Part shown: positions 1 to 5,867 of the stretch, piece by piece
Numbering within the stretch: position 1 is the first letter of the stretch
How the letters are laid out: each line of letters starts with the position of its first letter
Source of the DNA: an uncultured Eubacteriales bacterium
GTDB taxonomy: Bacteria > Bacillota > Clostridia > Christensenellales > Borkfalkiaceae
Length of the DNA stretch: 7,592 bases
Assembly (NCBI GenBank): GCA_900549005.1
Contig: URMT01000079.1
Span: 1 to 7,592, forward strand
Direction: 5' to 3'
Translations under genes and position numbers: made by a program
Notes under the pieces: generated by a model
Seen by the model: the letters and a program-made list of their open reading frames with translations, nothing else
Databases searched by the model: none
What the model was told of the DNA's origin: nothing

Positions 1-143
1 TGCAAAATGCACGGCGCGCCTGCCCGTTTTACAGATATTTAAAAATAATTTTTTTGCGCTTTAAAATATCGTTGGTTGCGGCATATATGCGGGGTAATTG
101 AATTTTTTAACCGCATTTTTTCAGATTCAGACAGGATTTTTTA

Positions 144-914
144 TTACCCTATTTCCGCCTTAATTCTCTTCAACGCGTTCTTTTCCAGGCGCGAAACCTG
201 CGCCTGCGAAATTCCCACCTGGCCCGAAATTTCTGTCTGAGTCTTCCCCTCGAAATATCTCAGGTACAGTATGTGCTTTTCGCGCTCGTCCAGCTTCTGC
301 ATCGCCTCGTAAAGCGCCGCCTTTTCCGTCCACGCCTCGTCGTTGTTCTTTTCGTCGAATATCTGGTCCATAAGAAGAAGGGTATCGCCCGCCTTGTTGT
401 ATACGGGGTCAAAAAGCGACACGGGGTCGGATATCGCGTCCAGCGCATACGCCACTTCCGAAACGGCTATGTGCATCTGCTCGGCAATTCTGTCGTAAGT
501 CACGCTGTCCTCTTTCTCTTCAAGCTCTTCGCGCACCTTTAAAATTCGGTAGGCGGTGTCGCGTATCGAGCGCGAAACGCGCAGCGAGTTGCCGTCGCGT
601 ATAAATCGCTTTATTTCGCCCAGAATCATCGGCACTGCGTAGGTCGAAAACTTCACTCCCACAGACATATCGAAGTTGTCTATCGCCTTGATAAGCCCCA
701 CGCACCCTGCCTGGAACACGTCGTCTGCGTTGGCGTTTTTCGACCAGAACCGCTTGACGAGCGAAAGAACCAGGCGCATATTGCCTATAATAAACTTGTC
801 GCGCGCGGCGCTGTCGCCCGCCTTCAACTTTATCATAAGTTCGGTCTGCTCCTTTGCCGAAAGCAGGGGCAAACCCGAAGTATTCACCCCGCAAATGCTC
901 ACTTTCTGTAACAT
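144..914 (-). CDS. sigG: RNA polymerase sporulation sigma factor SigG
   Basis: Late forespore sigma factor of the sigma-70 family. It directs core RNA polymerase to forespore genes after engulfment. The 256-residue product begins with the SigG signature KVSICGVNTSGLPLL (residues 4-18; B. subtilis SigG has VEICGVDTSKLPVL). Region 2 lies at about 44-107, with NMRLVLSLVKRF, DDVFQAGCVGLIKAIDNFD and KFSTYAVPMILGEIKRFIRD. Region 3 spans about 110-170 and includes RVSRSIRDTAY and DPVSLFDPVYN. Region 4 is at about 200-252, with the helix-turn-helix TQTEISGQVGISQAQVSRLEK. The length matches the family. The start at 914 is chosen because GGAGG lies 5 bases upstream and because the family N-terminus begins there; the frame stays open to 989, but that extension has no family match. 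The gene stands alone in the window, divergent from degV. In B. subtilis sigG lies beside spoIIGA-sigE; that context cannot be seen here. Identity is secure. Confidence 0.95.
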   Translation of the reverse strand: MLQKVSICGVNTSGLPLLSAKEQTELMIKLKAGDSAARDKFIIGNMRLVLSLVKRFWSKNANADDVFQAGCVGLIKAIDNFDMSVGVKFSTYAVPMILGEIKRFIRDGNSLRVSRSIRDTAYRILKVREELEEKEDSVTYDRIAEQMHIAVSEVAYALDAISDPVSLFDPVYNKAGDTLLLMDQIFDEKNNDEAWTEKAALYEAMQKLDEREKHILYLRYFEGKTQTEISGQVGISQAQVSRLEKNALKRIKAEIG

Positions 915-977
915 AAGCACCTCCGAATATGTAAGAGCGCCGCTGCGCCTTTTTAGCGGGCAGACCTTAGGTACTTG

Positions 978-1008
978 TAAGTATGCCACAGCTTTTTAAA
1001 TTTTATAC
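978..1008 (-). promoter_or_regulatory. Candidate sporulation promoter for sigG (sigma-F-like)
   Basis: On the minus strand a GTATA element (1008-1004) lies 16 bases before GGCATACTTA (987-978). This resembles the sigma-F/G pattern GYATA-N15-GGnnAnAnTA, but the spacer is one base long and two -10 positions miss. The same CATACTTA could be read as a sigma-E-like -10. SigG is transcribed by sigma-F in B. subtilis, so the match is sensible but weak. The predicted start near 971 would give a leader of about 57 nt. Confidence 0.35.
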
Positions 1009-1050
1009 GCCCACATTTTCCGTGCTTTATGCGGCCGCCGCCCAAACGTA

Positions 1051-1079
1051 TTGACAAAACATTTACAGCAAGGTATAAT
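1051..1079 (+). promoter_or_regulatory. Consensus sigma-A promoter for degV
   Basis: TTGACA (1051-1056) and TATAAT (1074-1079) are separated by exactly 17 bases, a full match to the housekeeping consensus. Transcription should begin near 1086. That gives a leader of about 92 nt before the degV start at 1178. The region is divergent from sigG. Confidence 0.88.
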
Positions 1080-1177
1080 TATGCACATAAAATATAAATA
1101 TACGCGACCGCACTTTGCCGCTTTGTTGCGATACGTATCATTGCCTGCGGCATATGCGGCGCCTTACGGAGTTTTTT

Positions 1178-2023
1178 ATGTTGAGAATAGTAACCGACTC
1201 GTCGTCGGAAATTTCGCAGGAAGAGGCGGCAAGGCTTGGCATAGAGGTGCTGCCGCTTACTATAATCTTCGGCAGCGAACAATTTCGCGACGGCATAGAT
1301 ATAAATTCAGAACAATTTTACAATAAACTTGTTTCGTCGTCAGAATTTCCCCATACGGCCCAGCTCGGCTACGACGAGCTTATGGGCGTATTCGGCGACG
1401 CAAAGGCGAAGGGGGACGAAGTACTTGTAATTCCCATAGCTTCCGCGCTCTCGGGTTCATTCGAGTGGGCAGAGCGTGCCGCGGCGGAGAGCGGGTACGA
1501 TAAAATAAAGGTCTACGACAGCAAATGCACGACCTTTATGCTCGAAATTCTTGTGCGTGAGGCCGTGCGCCTTAAAGAACGTCCCGTCGAAGAGGTGGTT
1601 GCGGCGCTCGACGAACTCCGCCCGCGCATAAAACTGCTCGCGGCGCTCGATACCCTCGAATATTTGAAGCGCGGCGGCAGAATCAACAAGACGGTGGCAA
1701 CCGTCGGCAGTATGCTCAAAATAAAGCCCGTCATAACCGTCAGCGGCGAAGGCAAGGTGGAACTCATTCACAAGAGCATAGGAATGAACGCCGCTCTCAG
1801 ATACATTTCCGAACGCTTTCTTGCAGATAAAAGGGACGAAAATTACGCTGTAAGGACTATCTACTGTATGGAACAGTCCAACTGCGAAAAATTGCGTTCG
1901 CTTGCTGGCATCGACGGCGCTCCGTACGAAAACATCTGCCCTGTAATAGGCACACACATAGGCCCGAAGGCGGCAGGGTTGGTATACGTCGGCGCAAAAG
2001 ACGCAGGCAGCAAAAAGGCATAA
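1178..2023 (+). CDS. DegV family protein (fatty-acid-binding)
   Basis: This 281-residue protein has the two-domain DegV fold. Family members bind a long-chain fatty acid, and the FakB branch presents it to the kinase FakA for phosphorylation and phospholipid synthesis. Visible signatures are the N-terminal IVTDSSSEIS (4-13), the lipid-contact region IPIASALSGSFEWA (85-98; often SSGLSGTY in the family), VYDSK (112-116), LEYLKRGGRI (160-169), MLKIKPVI (179-186) and the C-terminal HIGPKAAGLVY (260-270). The start at 1178 is preceded by GGAG with a 6-base gap. An in-frame ATG at 1115 is rejected, because its extra 21 residues match nothing in the family. The gene has a consensus promoter. I see no clear terminator before the next gene, which has a promoter of its own. 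The particular lipid and any FakA partner cannot be told from this window. Confidence 0.92.
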   Translation: MLRIVTDSSSEISQEEAARLGIEVLPLTIIFGSEQFRDGIDINSEQFYNKLVSSSEFPHTAQLGYDELMGVFGDAKAKGDEVLVIPIASALSGSFEWAERAAAESGYDKIKVYDSKCTTFMLEILVREAVRLKERPVEEVVAALDELRPRIKLLAALDTLEYLKRGGRINKTVATVGSMLKIKPVITVSGEGKVELIHKSIGMNAALRYISERFLADKRDENYAVRTIYCMEQSNCEKLRSLAGIDGAPYENICPVIGTHIGPKAAGLVYVGAKDAGSKKA

Positions 2024-2121
2024 AGTAAGCTCTGCGTGGCTATAATAACCCATACTGCAAAGCGGGACGGCGCGCTTTTCGTGCGGCTCTTTAAAAATTT
2101 GAACCAATCGGTCAAATACCT

Positions 2122-2150
2122 TTGCAAAGCGCCGGAAATAATGATATAAT
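2122..2150 (+). promoter_or_regulatory. Extended -10 sigma-A promoter for the CvpA-like gene
   Basis: TTGCAA (2122-2127) is followed after 17 bases by TATAAT (2145-2150). A TG at 2142-2143, one base before the hexamer, makes an extended -10. The predicted start is near 2157, about 28 nt before the gene at 2185. The nine bases TGATATAAT recur in the folC promoter. Confidence 0.72.
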
Positions 2151-2184
2151 ATATCCGTCAAATAAATTCGGAGGTACAAATTCA

Positions 2185-2742
2185 ATGATAACAGCCGACT
2201 ATATAGCCTTGGCCGCGCTCGTGATATCCGTTCTTCTGGGCGTAGGCGTCGGATTCGGCAGAGGGCTCAAATTTTTCACCAGCGGCATATTCGGCGTAAT
2301 CATATCAATATTTGTCTGCTATCTGATATTCGGCTTCGTGCTGGATTGGGACGTAGTGGGCAATCTTCTCGGCGACTTCAACAATTGGCTGCGCGAACAG
2401 GGCGGCGTGGGTACTTTCTTTGCCGATATTTATATCGACAGGGTTGTGCTTGCCGTCGTGCTCTTTATTATAGTGCAGATTGTGAGAATCATAGTCGTAA
2501 AGATTGTCAAGGGCATCGTTGAGATTAACAACGTAGTGTTCAAAGTAATAAACAGAATACTCGGTGCGGCTTTCTTTGTTGCCGTGGCAATGGCAGTGCT
2601 TTTAATCGTGTTCCAGATTGTTGCGTGGATAGGCGGCGACACGGCGGCAAACTTTGCGGCAAACCTCGATGGCAGCGCGTTCAGGCTTGACGACTTGTTC
2701 GTAAACAACCCGCTCAATGCAATATTTGCCACCAACGGCTGA
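2185..2742 (+). CDS. CvpA-like integral membrane protein
   Basis: A 185-residue membrane protein with four likely transmembrane segments at about residues 6-24, 30-52, 86-107 and 124-149. The pattern fits the CvpA/colicin V production family: a GFGRGLKFF turn after helix 1 (23-31), a long polar loop (53-84), and a basic/asparagine stretch NRILGAAFF (123-131) leading into the last helix. The length is normal for that family. CvpA proteins are inner-membrane proteins whose biochemical role is poorly defined. The tail (150-185) is hydrophilic and ends in TNG. The start at 2185 has GGAGG 10 bases upstream; the frame is open further 5', but the upstream residues run through the promoter. The gene is a monocistron between its own promoter and a strong terminator. 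The CvpA assignment rests on topology and short motifs, so an unrelated four-helix protein remains possible. Confidence 0.72.
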   Translation: MITADYIALAALVISVLLGVGVGFGRGLKFFTSGIFGVIISIFVCYLIFGFVLDWDVVGNLLGDFNNWLREQGGVGTFFADIYIDRVVLAVVLFIIVQIVRIIVVKIVKGIVEINNVVFKVINRILGAAFFVAVAMAVLLIVFQIVAWIGGDTAANFAANLDGSAFRLDDLFVNNPLNAIFATNG

Positions 2743-2775
2743 AACGCACTTTTGCAAAACAAAAAATAAAACTTC

Positions 2776-2811
2776 TGCCGCGGCGCAAAATTTTGCGCCG
2801 CGGCATTTTTT
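2776..2811 (+). terminator. Rho-independent terminator after the CvpA-like gene
   Basis: A perfect 15-bp inverted repeat (2776-2790 against 2791-2805, GC-rich at the base with AAAA/TTTT at the apex) is followed by six T residues (2806-2811). It lies 33 bases after the stop codon at 2742. Confidence 0.95.
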
Positions 2812-2876
2812 ACGCTCGCCGTCATTTGCAAAATTTTTCAAATCTTCCGTTAGCCGTAACAAAAAACTTTATCGCC

Positions 2877-2901
2877 GCATAAAATGATATACGCGCCATA
2901 C
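2877..2901 (+). promoter_or_regulatory. Possible sigma-E/K-like promoter for the YlmC/YmxH gene
   Basis: GCATA (2877-2881) is followed after 15 bases by CATAC (2897-2901). This resembles a mother-cell sporulation promoter (ATA near -35 and CATA at -10). The gene belongs to a sporulation family, but the match is short and the rest of the -10 (GGC) does not fit the consensus. No good sigma-A promoter is visible between the terminator at 2811 and the gene. Confidence 0.3.
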
Positions 2902-2920
2902 GGCGTTTCGGGAGGCTGTA

Positions 2921-3265
2921 ATGGAATTTTCGTATAATCAGATAAAGCAGATGGATGTGGTAAGCGTTACAGACGGCAAACACCTCGGCAGGGTGTGCGA
3001 CCTCGTGTTCGATTTCCCTGGCGGAAGGGTATGCGGGCTGTATGTTACGGGCGGCAAGGGCTTCCGCCTCACGCGGCAGGACGTATACATACCGCTTTCG
3101 TCCGTGGTGAGGATAGGCGAAGACGTGATAATCGCAGAGGCAGACTGCTTGCCTCCGCCAAAGGAAAAACCGTGCAGGCGTCCGCGCCGCTGTTCTTCTG
3201 ACGACGGCTGCGAACTCAGGAACTCCGCCCCCAAAGACAGGCGCAGTTACGACGAATACGAATGA
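2921..3265 (+). CDS. YlmC/YmxH-family sporulation protein (PRC-barrel)
   Basis: This 114-residue protein has an N-terminal PRC-barrel of the YlmC/YmxH type (about 1-75). The pattern is YNQIKQMDVVSVTDGKHLG, then VCDLVFDFPGGRVCGLYV, then VYIPLSSVVRIGEDVII. Such proteins are common in spore formers and their molecular role is not established. The start is fixed by GGAGG five bases before the ATG. Known members are roughly 80-90 residues. This one carries an extra hydrophilic tail (about 77-114) rich in Pro, Arg, Lys, Asp and Ser with two Cys (91, 97), probably disordered. The gene lies alone after a strong terminator and converges with the DUF421/DUF4363 pair, sharing the hairpin that starts six bases after its stop. 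Confidence 0.85.
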   Translation: MEFSYNQIKQMDVVSVTDGKHLGRVCDLVFDFPGGRVCGLYVTGGKGFRLTRQDVYIPLSSVVRIGEDVIIAEADCLPPPKEKPCRRPRRCSSDDGCELRNSAPKDRRSYDEYE

Positions 3266-3302
3266 AAAAGGCGGCGGAGGCTTGTTTGCAAGCCTCCGCC
3301 GC
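3264..3302 (-). terminator. Terminator of the DUF421-DUF4363 pair
   Basis: A perfect 14-bp stem (3271-3284 against 3289-3302) with a four-base loop TTTG. Read on the minus strand, it is followed by a C and five T residues (plus-strand A at 3265-3269), which fits termination of the minus-strand genes ending at 3327. Read on the plus strand no T tract follows, so it would be a poor terminator for the converging YlmC/YmxH gene, although the hairpin could still protect its mRNA end. Confidence 0.85.
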
Positions 3303-3326
3303 ACGGCATAACGCGATATATATCTT

Positions 3327-3704
3327 TCAGAATATATTTTCAAGTTTAAGTTTATAATTATCGGGCAGAGTTTCGGTCATACGCCTAACAATTTCAAGGT
3401 TTGCAAGCGCAAGGGGATAGTTCCCCGTATATACGTAAGAATACGCCTCGTTCAGCCTGTAATCTACGTAGGCAATGTCGTTGTGCGGAATGAATATGTG
3501 CAGCTTACTGCGCTTGTCTGCCCACAGCGCGCGCACGGCGTTTGCGTCTTCCGAAGTGGCTTTGCCGTCCTCAACTTTATCGTACAGCGCGTCCACGGCC
3601 TCGTAAACCGTGCCGAACTCGGACGAGGTGTACCACTCTACGAATATAAAAAAACCTACGCAGGCCGCAACCGCCGCAAGAGTGAGAATAATCGACCTTA
3701 CCAT
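3327..3704 (-). CDS. DUF4363 family protein, membrane-anchored
   Basis: A 125-residue protein with one hydrophobic N-terminal segment (about 4-22), which should act as an uncleaved anchor. A soluble, mostly helical domain follows. The rest (EWYTSSEFGTVYEAVDALYDKVEDG..., IPHNDIAYVDYRLNEAYSYVYTGNYPLALANLEIVRRM) matches my recollection of the DUF4363 family, whose function is unknown. Those proteins often sit directly after a DUF421 gene in Clostridia. The ATG at 3704 lies inside the end of the DUF421 gene: the two frames overlap by seven bases (ATGGTAA), and AGGTG six bases upstream serves as ribosome binding site. The two are therefore translationally coupled and probably act together. A terminator follows the stop after 24 bases. 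Confidence 0.82.
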   Translation of the reverse strand: MVRSIILTLAAVAACVGFFIFVEWYTSSEFGTVYEAVDALYDKVEDGKATSEDANAVRALWADKRSKLHIFIPHNDIAYVDYRLNEAYSYVYTGNYPLALANLEIVRRMTETLPDNYKLKLENIF

Positions 3705-4369
3705 TTTGCACCTGTTGCAATATTCAGAATTTTGTAAGGCTGTCCGCGCTTCTGGAAGTATACTCTTCCGTTTCCGTCCACCGTCATAACCAGCACTTTT
3801 CTCAGCTTTGTGTGCTGTTCTTTCAAAAACTCGTCAAGTTTTTTGCGTGCAATTCCGCTTACGCCAAGGTTGTGCGAATTAAGTTTTCCGCTGTCTATAA
3901 TCGTCAGCGCAAGCGAACTTGTCTTTTCTTCGCGCTCCAAGGCCGAAAAACTGCCGTTGGCTTCGTAAAGGCCGTAATACACGTCGTCAAGGTTAAAGTA
4001 ACCTGCCGCGCGCATACTCTCTATAAGGTCGCTCACGTCAAGGTTGTTCTTTTTCAGCTGGTATTCGTCTATGCCCTCGCGCGTTATCACAAGCGAAGGC
4101 CTGCCGCATATAAGCGCCTTCATCGGCTTGAACCACAGGTCTAAAAGCCAGACTATCTGGTGCAGTATAAATATCGCCACTATGGAAATCACGCCGTACA
4201 TAAGGGGAATGGTGGAGTCTGCCATCGGTATGCACGCAAGCTCTGCAATGAGCAAAGTGATAATAAATTCAAAGGGCTGCATTTCCCCTATCTGGCTCTT
4301 GCCCATAAGCCTCATCACTATCAGAAGGGTTAAAAATATAATTGCCGTCCTGACAAAAATCAGTGCCAT
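3698..4369 (-). CDS. DUF421 (YetF-like) membrane protein
   Basis: A 223-residue protein of the DUF421/YetF family. Three transmembrane segments lie at about 4-22, 33-51 and 55-79, followed by the family's alpha/beta domain. Family landmarks include RLMGKSQIGEMQPFEFIITLLIAELACIPM (20-49), CGRPSLVITREGIDEYQLKKNNLDVSDLIESMRAAGYF (88-125), VYYGLYEANGSFSAL (130-144) and a basic C-terminal region (175-223). Family members occur in several copies in spore formers, and some have been linked to spore membrane properties; a role here is inference. The start at 4369 fits the family N-terminus. It has no Shine-Dalgarno sequence, and a TATACT hexamer ends only six bases before the ATG. The frame is open upstream to 4630, but that part runs antisense through the folC leader and matches nothing. 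Coupled to the DUF4363 gene. Confidence 0.87.
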   Translation of the reverse strand: MALIFVRTAIIFLTLLIVMRLMGKSQIGEMQPFEFIITLLIAELACIPMADSTIPLMYGVISIVAIFILHQIVWLLDLWFKPMKALICGRPSLVITREGIDEYQLKKNNLDVSDLIESMRAAGYFNLDDVYYGLYEANGSFSALEREEKTSSLALTIIDSGKLNSHNLGVSGIARKKLDEFLKEQHTKLRKVLVMTVDGNGRVYFQKRGQPYKILNIATGAKW

Positions 4370-4375
4370 ACAATA

Positions 4376-4403
4376 AGTATAACTAAAAAGCCGTGCAATA
4401 TAC
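4376..4403 (-). promoter_or_regulatory. Promoter candidate at the DUF421 start (leaderless or sigma-E-like)
   Basis: On the minus strand GTATATT (4403-4397) is followed after 15 bases by TATACTTAT (4381-4373). The arrangement resembles a sigma-E promoter (KMATATT-N14-CATACAnT) with several mismatches. The TATACT also resembles a sigma-A -10 but lacks a -35 at normal spacing. Either way, initiation about seven bases after TATACT would fall on or beside the ATG at 4369. The element abuts the -35 of the divergent folC promoter (4404-4409). Confidence 0.4.
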
Positions 4404-4432
4404 TTGCTAAAACGCTCGTATGGTGATATAAT
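4404..4432 (+). promoter_or_regulatory. Extended -10 sigma-A promoter of the folate operon
   Basis: TTGCTA (4404-4409) and TATAAT (4427-4432) are 17 bases apart. TG at 4424-4425 gives an extended -10. Transcription should begin near 4439, which leaves a leader of about 217 nt before folC at 4656. Confidence 0.8.
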
Positions 4433-4437
4433 CTTTA

Positions 4438-4576
4438 AAAATAAAAGCACAGGCGCGTTAAGTGTTGCCGATAGGACAGTCGGCAAACGAAAGGCCCCTC
4501 CCCGGTTCTGTATGCAGGTCTGCACGCAGAAGGCAGGGCAAGGCGGTCTGCGGTGGCTGTGCGCGTCCCGAATTTT
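4438..4576 (+). ncRNA. Tetrahydrofolate (THF) riboswitch-like aptamer
   Basis: The leader of the folate operon reproduces the THF-riboswitch core as I recall it from crystallised examples. It has GCGCGTTAAGTGT (4453-4465), then a P3 hairpin (4465-4471 against 4480-4486), then AACGAA (4486-4491), and a later GCGGTG (4550-4555). P2 forms from GCACAG (4447-4452) and CTGTGC (4557-4562). The P3 loop contains GGAC (4474-4477), complementary to GTCC (4565-4568) just after P2. That is the place where the known riboswitch forms its pseudoknot, with GGATG and CATCC, so the pair appears to have co-varied. Between AACGAA and GCGGTG lies a long imperfect arm in the P4 position (about 4494-4544), including hairpin 4506-4531. 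P1 is weak (AAAAT 4438-4442 with ATTTT 4572-4576). Known members usually repress folate genes when reduced folate is bound. Confidence 0.75.
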
Positions 4577-4585
4577 GTTTGTAAA

Positions 4586-4615
4586 ACGGGCGGCTTGTCG
4601 CCCGTATATTTTTTT
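4586..4615 (+). terminator. Leader terminator of the folate operon (attenuator)
   Basis: ACGGGCG (4586-4592) and CGCCCGT (4599-4605) form a seven-bp GC-rich stem with a six-base loop, followed by seven T residues (4609-4615). Weaker outer arms TTGTAAA (4579-4585) and TTTACAA (4613-4619) could extend the stem. It lies after the promoter and aptamer and 40 bases before folC, the expected place for a riboswitch expression platform. The segment CGTCCCG (4564-4570) can pair with the 5' arm CGGGCG (4587-4592), with one bulged T, as an antiterminator. Confidence 0.87.
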
Positions 4616-4655
4616 ACAAGGGCGCCGCAAAACATTTTACGGAGTCTTTTTTATT

Positions 4656-5867
4656 TTGCAGAATTCAGACAATGCACATATTATAAAAGATATGCAGTCT
4701 TTGGGTATGCGCTTCGGGTTAGAGCGCACGCGCGCCCTCCTCGATAAGCTCGGTTCGCCCGATAAAGAGCTGAAAGTCATTCACGTCGCAGGCTCCAACG
4801 GCAAGGGCTCGGTGTGTGAATACCTCACTCAGATTCTTCTTTCGGCGGGGGTTAAAACGGGCACGTTCACCTCTCCCGAAGTATTCAGCTTTGAAGAACA
4901 GTACAGGGTGAACGGTAAAAGCTCGGCCGGGCTTACGGAAAAGTATCTGGGCGAAGTCAACGCCGCCGCCGATAAAATGGAGGATAAGCCCACGGCGTTT
5001 GAAAGGCAGACGGCAGCGGCATTTTTGTATTTCTTCCGCGAAGGGTGCGAATACGCTGTAATAGAGTGCGGTCTGGGCGGCCTCACCGACGCCACCAACG
5101 CAATTTGCGGCAAGGCAATGGCGGTAATAACTTCCGTCTCGCTCGAACACACCGCCGTGCTCGGCAACACGCTTACAGAGATAGCCCGCCATAAGGCAGG
5201 CATAATACGCGGCTGTCCCGCGGTAATTTCACAGTGCGTGCCGCAGGAGGTGCGCCCTATCTTCACAGCCCTCGGCGCGCGGCTTTCAGACGACGCGGAA
5301 CAAATCGATGAAACCGAAGATGGCACCTATTTCACCTGCGGCGGCAACAGATTTTTTACGGCAATGTACGGCTGCCGCCAGCCATACAACGCGGCGGCGG
5401 CGATAACGGCGGCAAGAATGCTCGGCATCTCTGAACGGAATATAGAGGAAGGCGTAAGGAATGCCCGACTTGCGGGCAGACTGCAAAGAATAAAAATCGG
5501 CAATACCGTATACGTGCTCGACGGCGCGCACAATCCCGAAAGTTTTATTCCGCTCGTAAACTACCTGAAAGGCAAAAGCGGGGCGCGGCGCGAAATCATT
5601 TACGGCTGCCTTAGCGACAAGGACGCGGCAAAGGTGCTGTCTGCGCTTTCGGGTTGTGCCGAGGGCATAACGGCGGTGCGGCCGCACAGTTACAGAGCGA
5701 TGGACTACGATAAAATTTTAAGCGAATGCCGCAGGGCATTCGGCAGCGTCGGGACGGCGCACAGCGTGGGTGAAGCGCTCGATAATGCGCAAGGCGACAT
5801 AGTCGTCGTATGCGGCTCGTTTACGCTGTTGAAGGAGGCAAGGGAATGGACAGAGAAAAGGCAATAA
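4656..5867 (+). CDS. folC: Folylpolyglutamate synthase / dihydrofolate synthase
   Basis: FolC is an ATP-dependent Mur-ligase-like enzyme that adds glutamate to dihydropteroate and/or folates. The 403-residue product shows [17 protein letters not shown] (19-35), the P-loop GSNGKGS (46-52), [12 protein letters not shown] (137-148) with the metal-binding Glu137, SLEHTAVLG (162-170), KAGII (180-184) with the lysine usually carbamylated in this fold, and DGAHNP (289-294) opening the C-terminal domain. Length is slightly short for the family (about 420-430). No ATG gives a good start: the TTG at 4656 follows GGAG by 11 bases and restores the usual N-terminus, while ATG 4692 lacks a ribosome binding site and would trim 12 residues. 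The family motifs TSPHL..ER and GLGGRLDATN read TSPEV..EQ and [10 protein letters not shown] here. First gene of the folate operon, overlapping folE by 22 bases and probably controlled by the THF-responsive leader. Confidence 0.93.
   Translation: MQNSDNAHIIKDMQSLGMRFGLERTRALLDKLGSPDKELKVIHVAGSNGKGSVCEYLTQILLSAGVKTGTFTSPEVFSFEEQYRVNGKSSAGLTEKYLGEVNAAADKMEDKPTAFERQTAAAFLYFFREGCEYAVIECGLGGLTDATNAICGKAMAVITSVSLEHTAVLGNTLTEIARHKAGIIRGCPAVISQCVPQEVRPIFTALGARLSDDAEQIDETEDGTYFTCGGNRFFTAMYGCRQPYNAAAAITAARMLGISERNIEEGVRNARLAGRLQRIKIGNTVYVLDGAHNPESFIPLVNYLKGKSGARREIIYGCLSDKDAAKVLSALSGCAEGITAVRPHSYRAMDYDKILSECRRAFGSVGTAHSVGEALDNAQGDIVVVCGSFTLLKEAREWTEKRQ

Noticed and set aside
88..121. Terminator-like TGCGG...CCGCA followed by six T residues, plus strand, in the gene-free left end.
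   Set aside because: Only five base pairs with an 18-base loop that does not pair further; no plus-strand gene is visible to its left, and it has the wrong orientation for sigG. The rest of 1-143 shows nothing I can support.
2046..2110. Possible terminator after degV (CGCGC-TTTTC-GTGCG followed by CTCTTTAAAAA).
   Set aside because: A five-bp stem with one wobble pair and only three T residues; not convincing.
1457..2185. A long open frame on the minus strand across degV.
   Set aside because: It is antisense to a well-supported gene, its translation shows no family motif, and it has no ribosome binding site. GC-rich third positions commonly leave such frames open.
4404..4655. A longer folC starting at ATG 4404.
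   Set aside because: The extra 84 codons cover the promoter, the riboswitch-like leader and the terminator, and their translation matches no FolC N-terminus.
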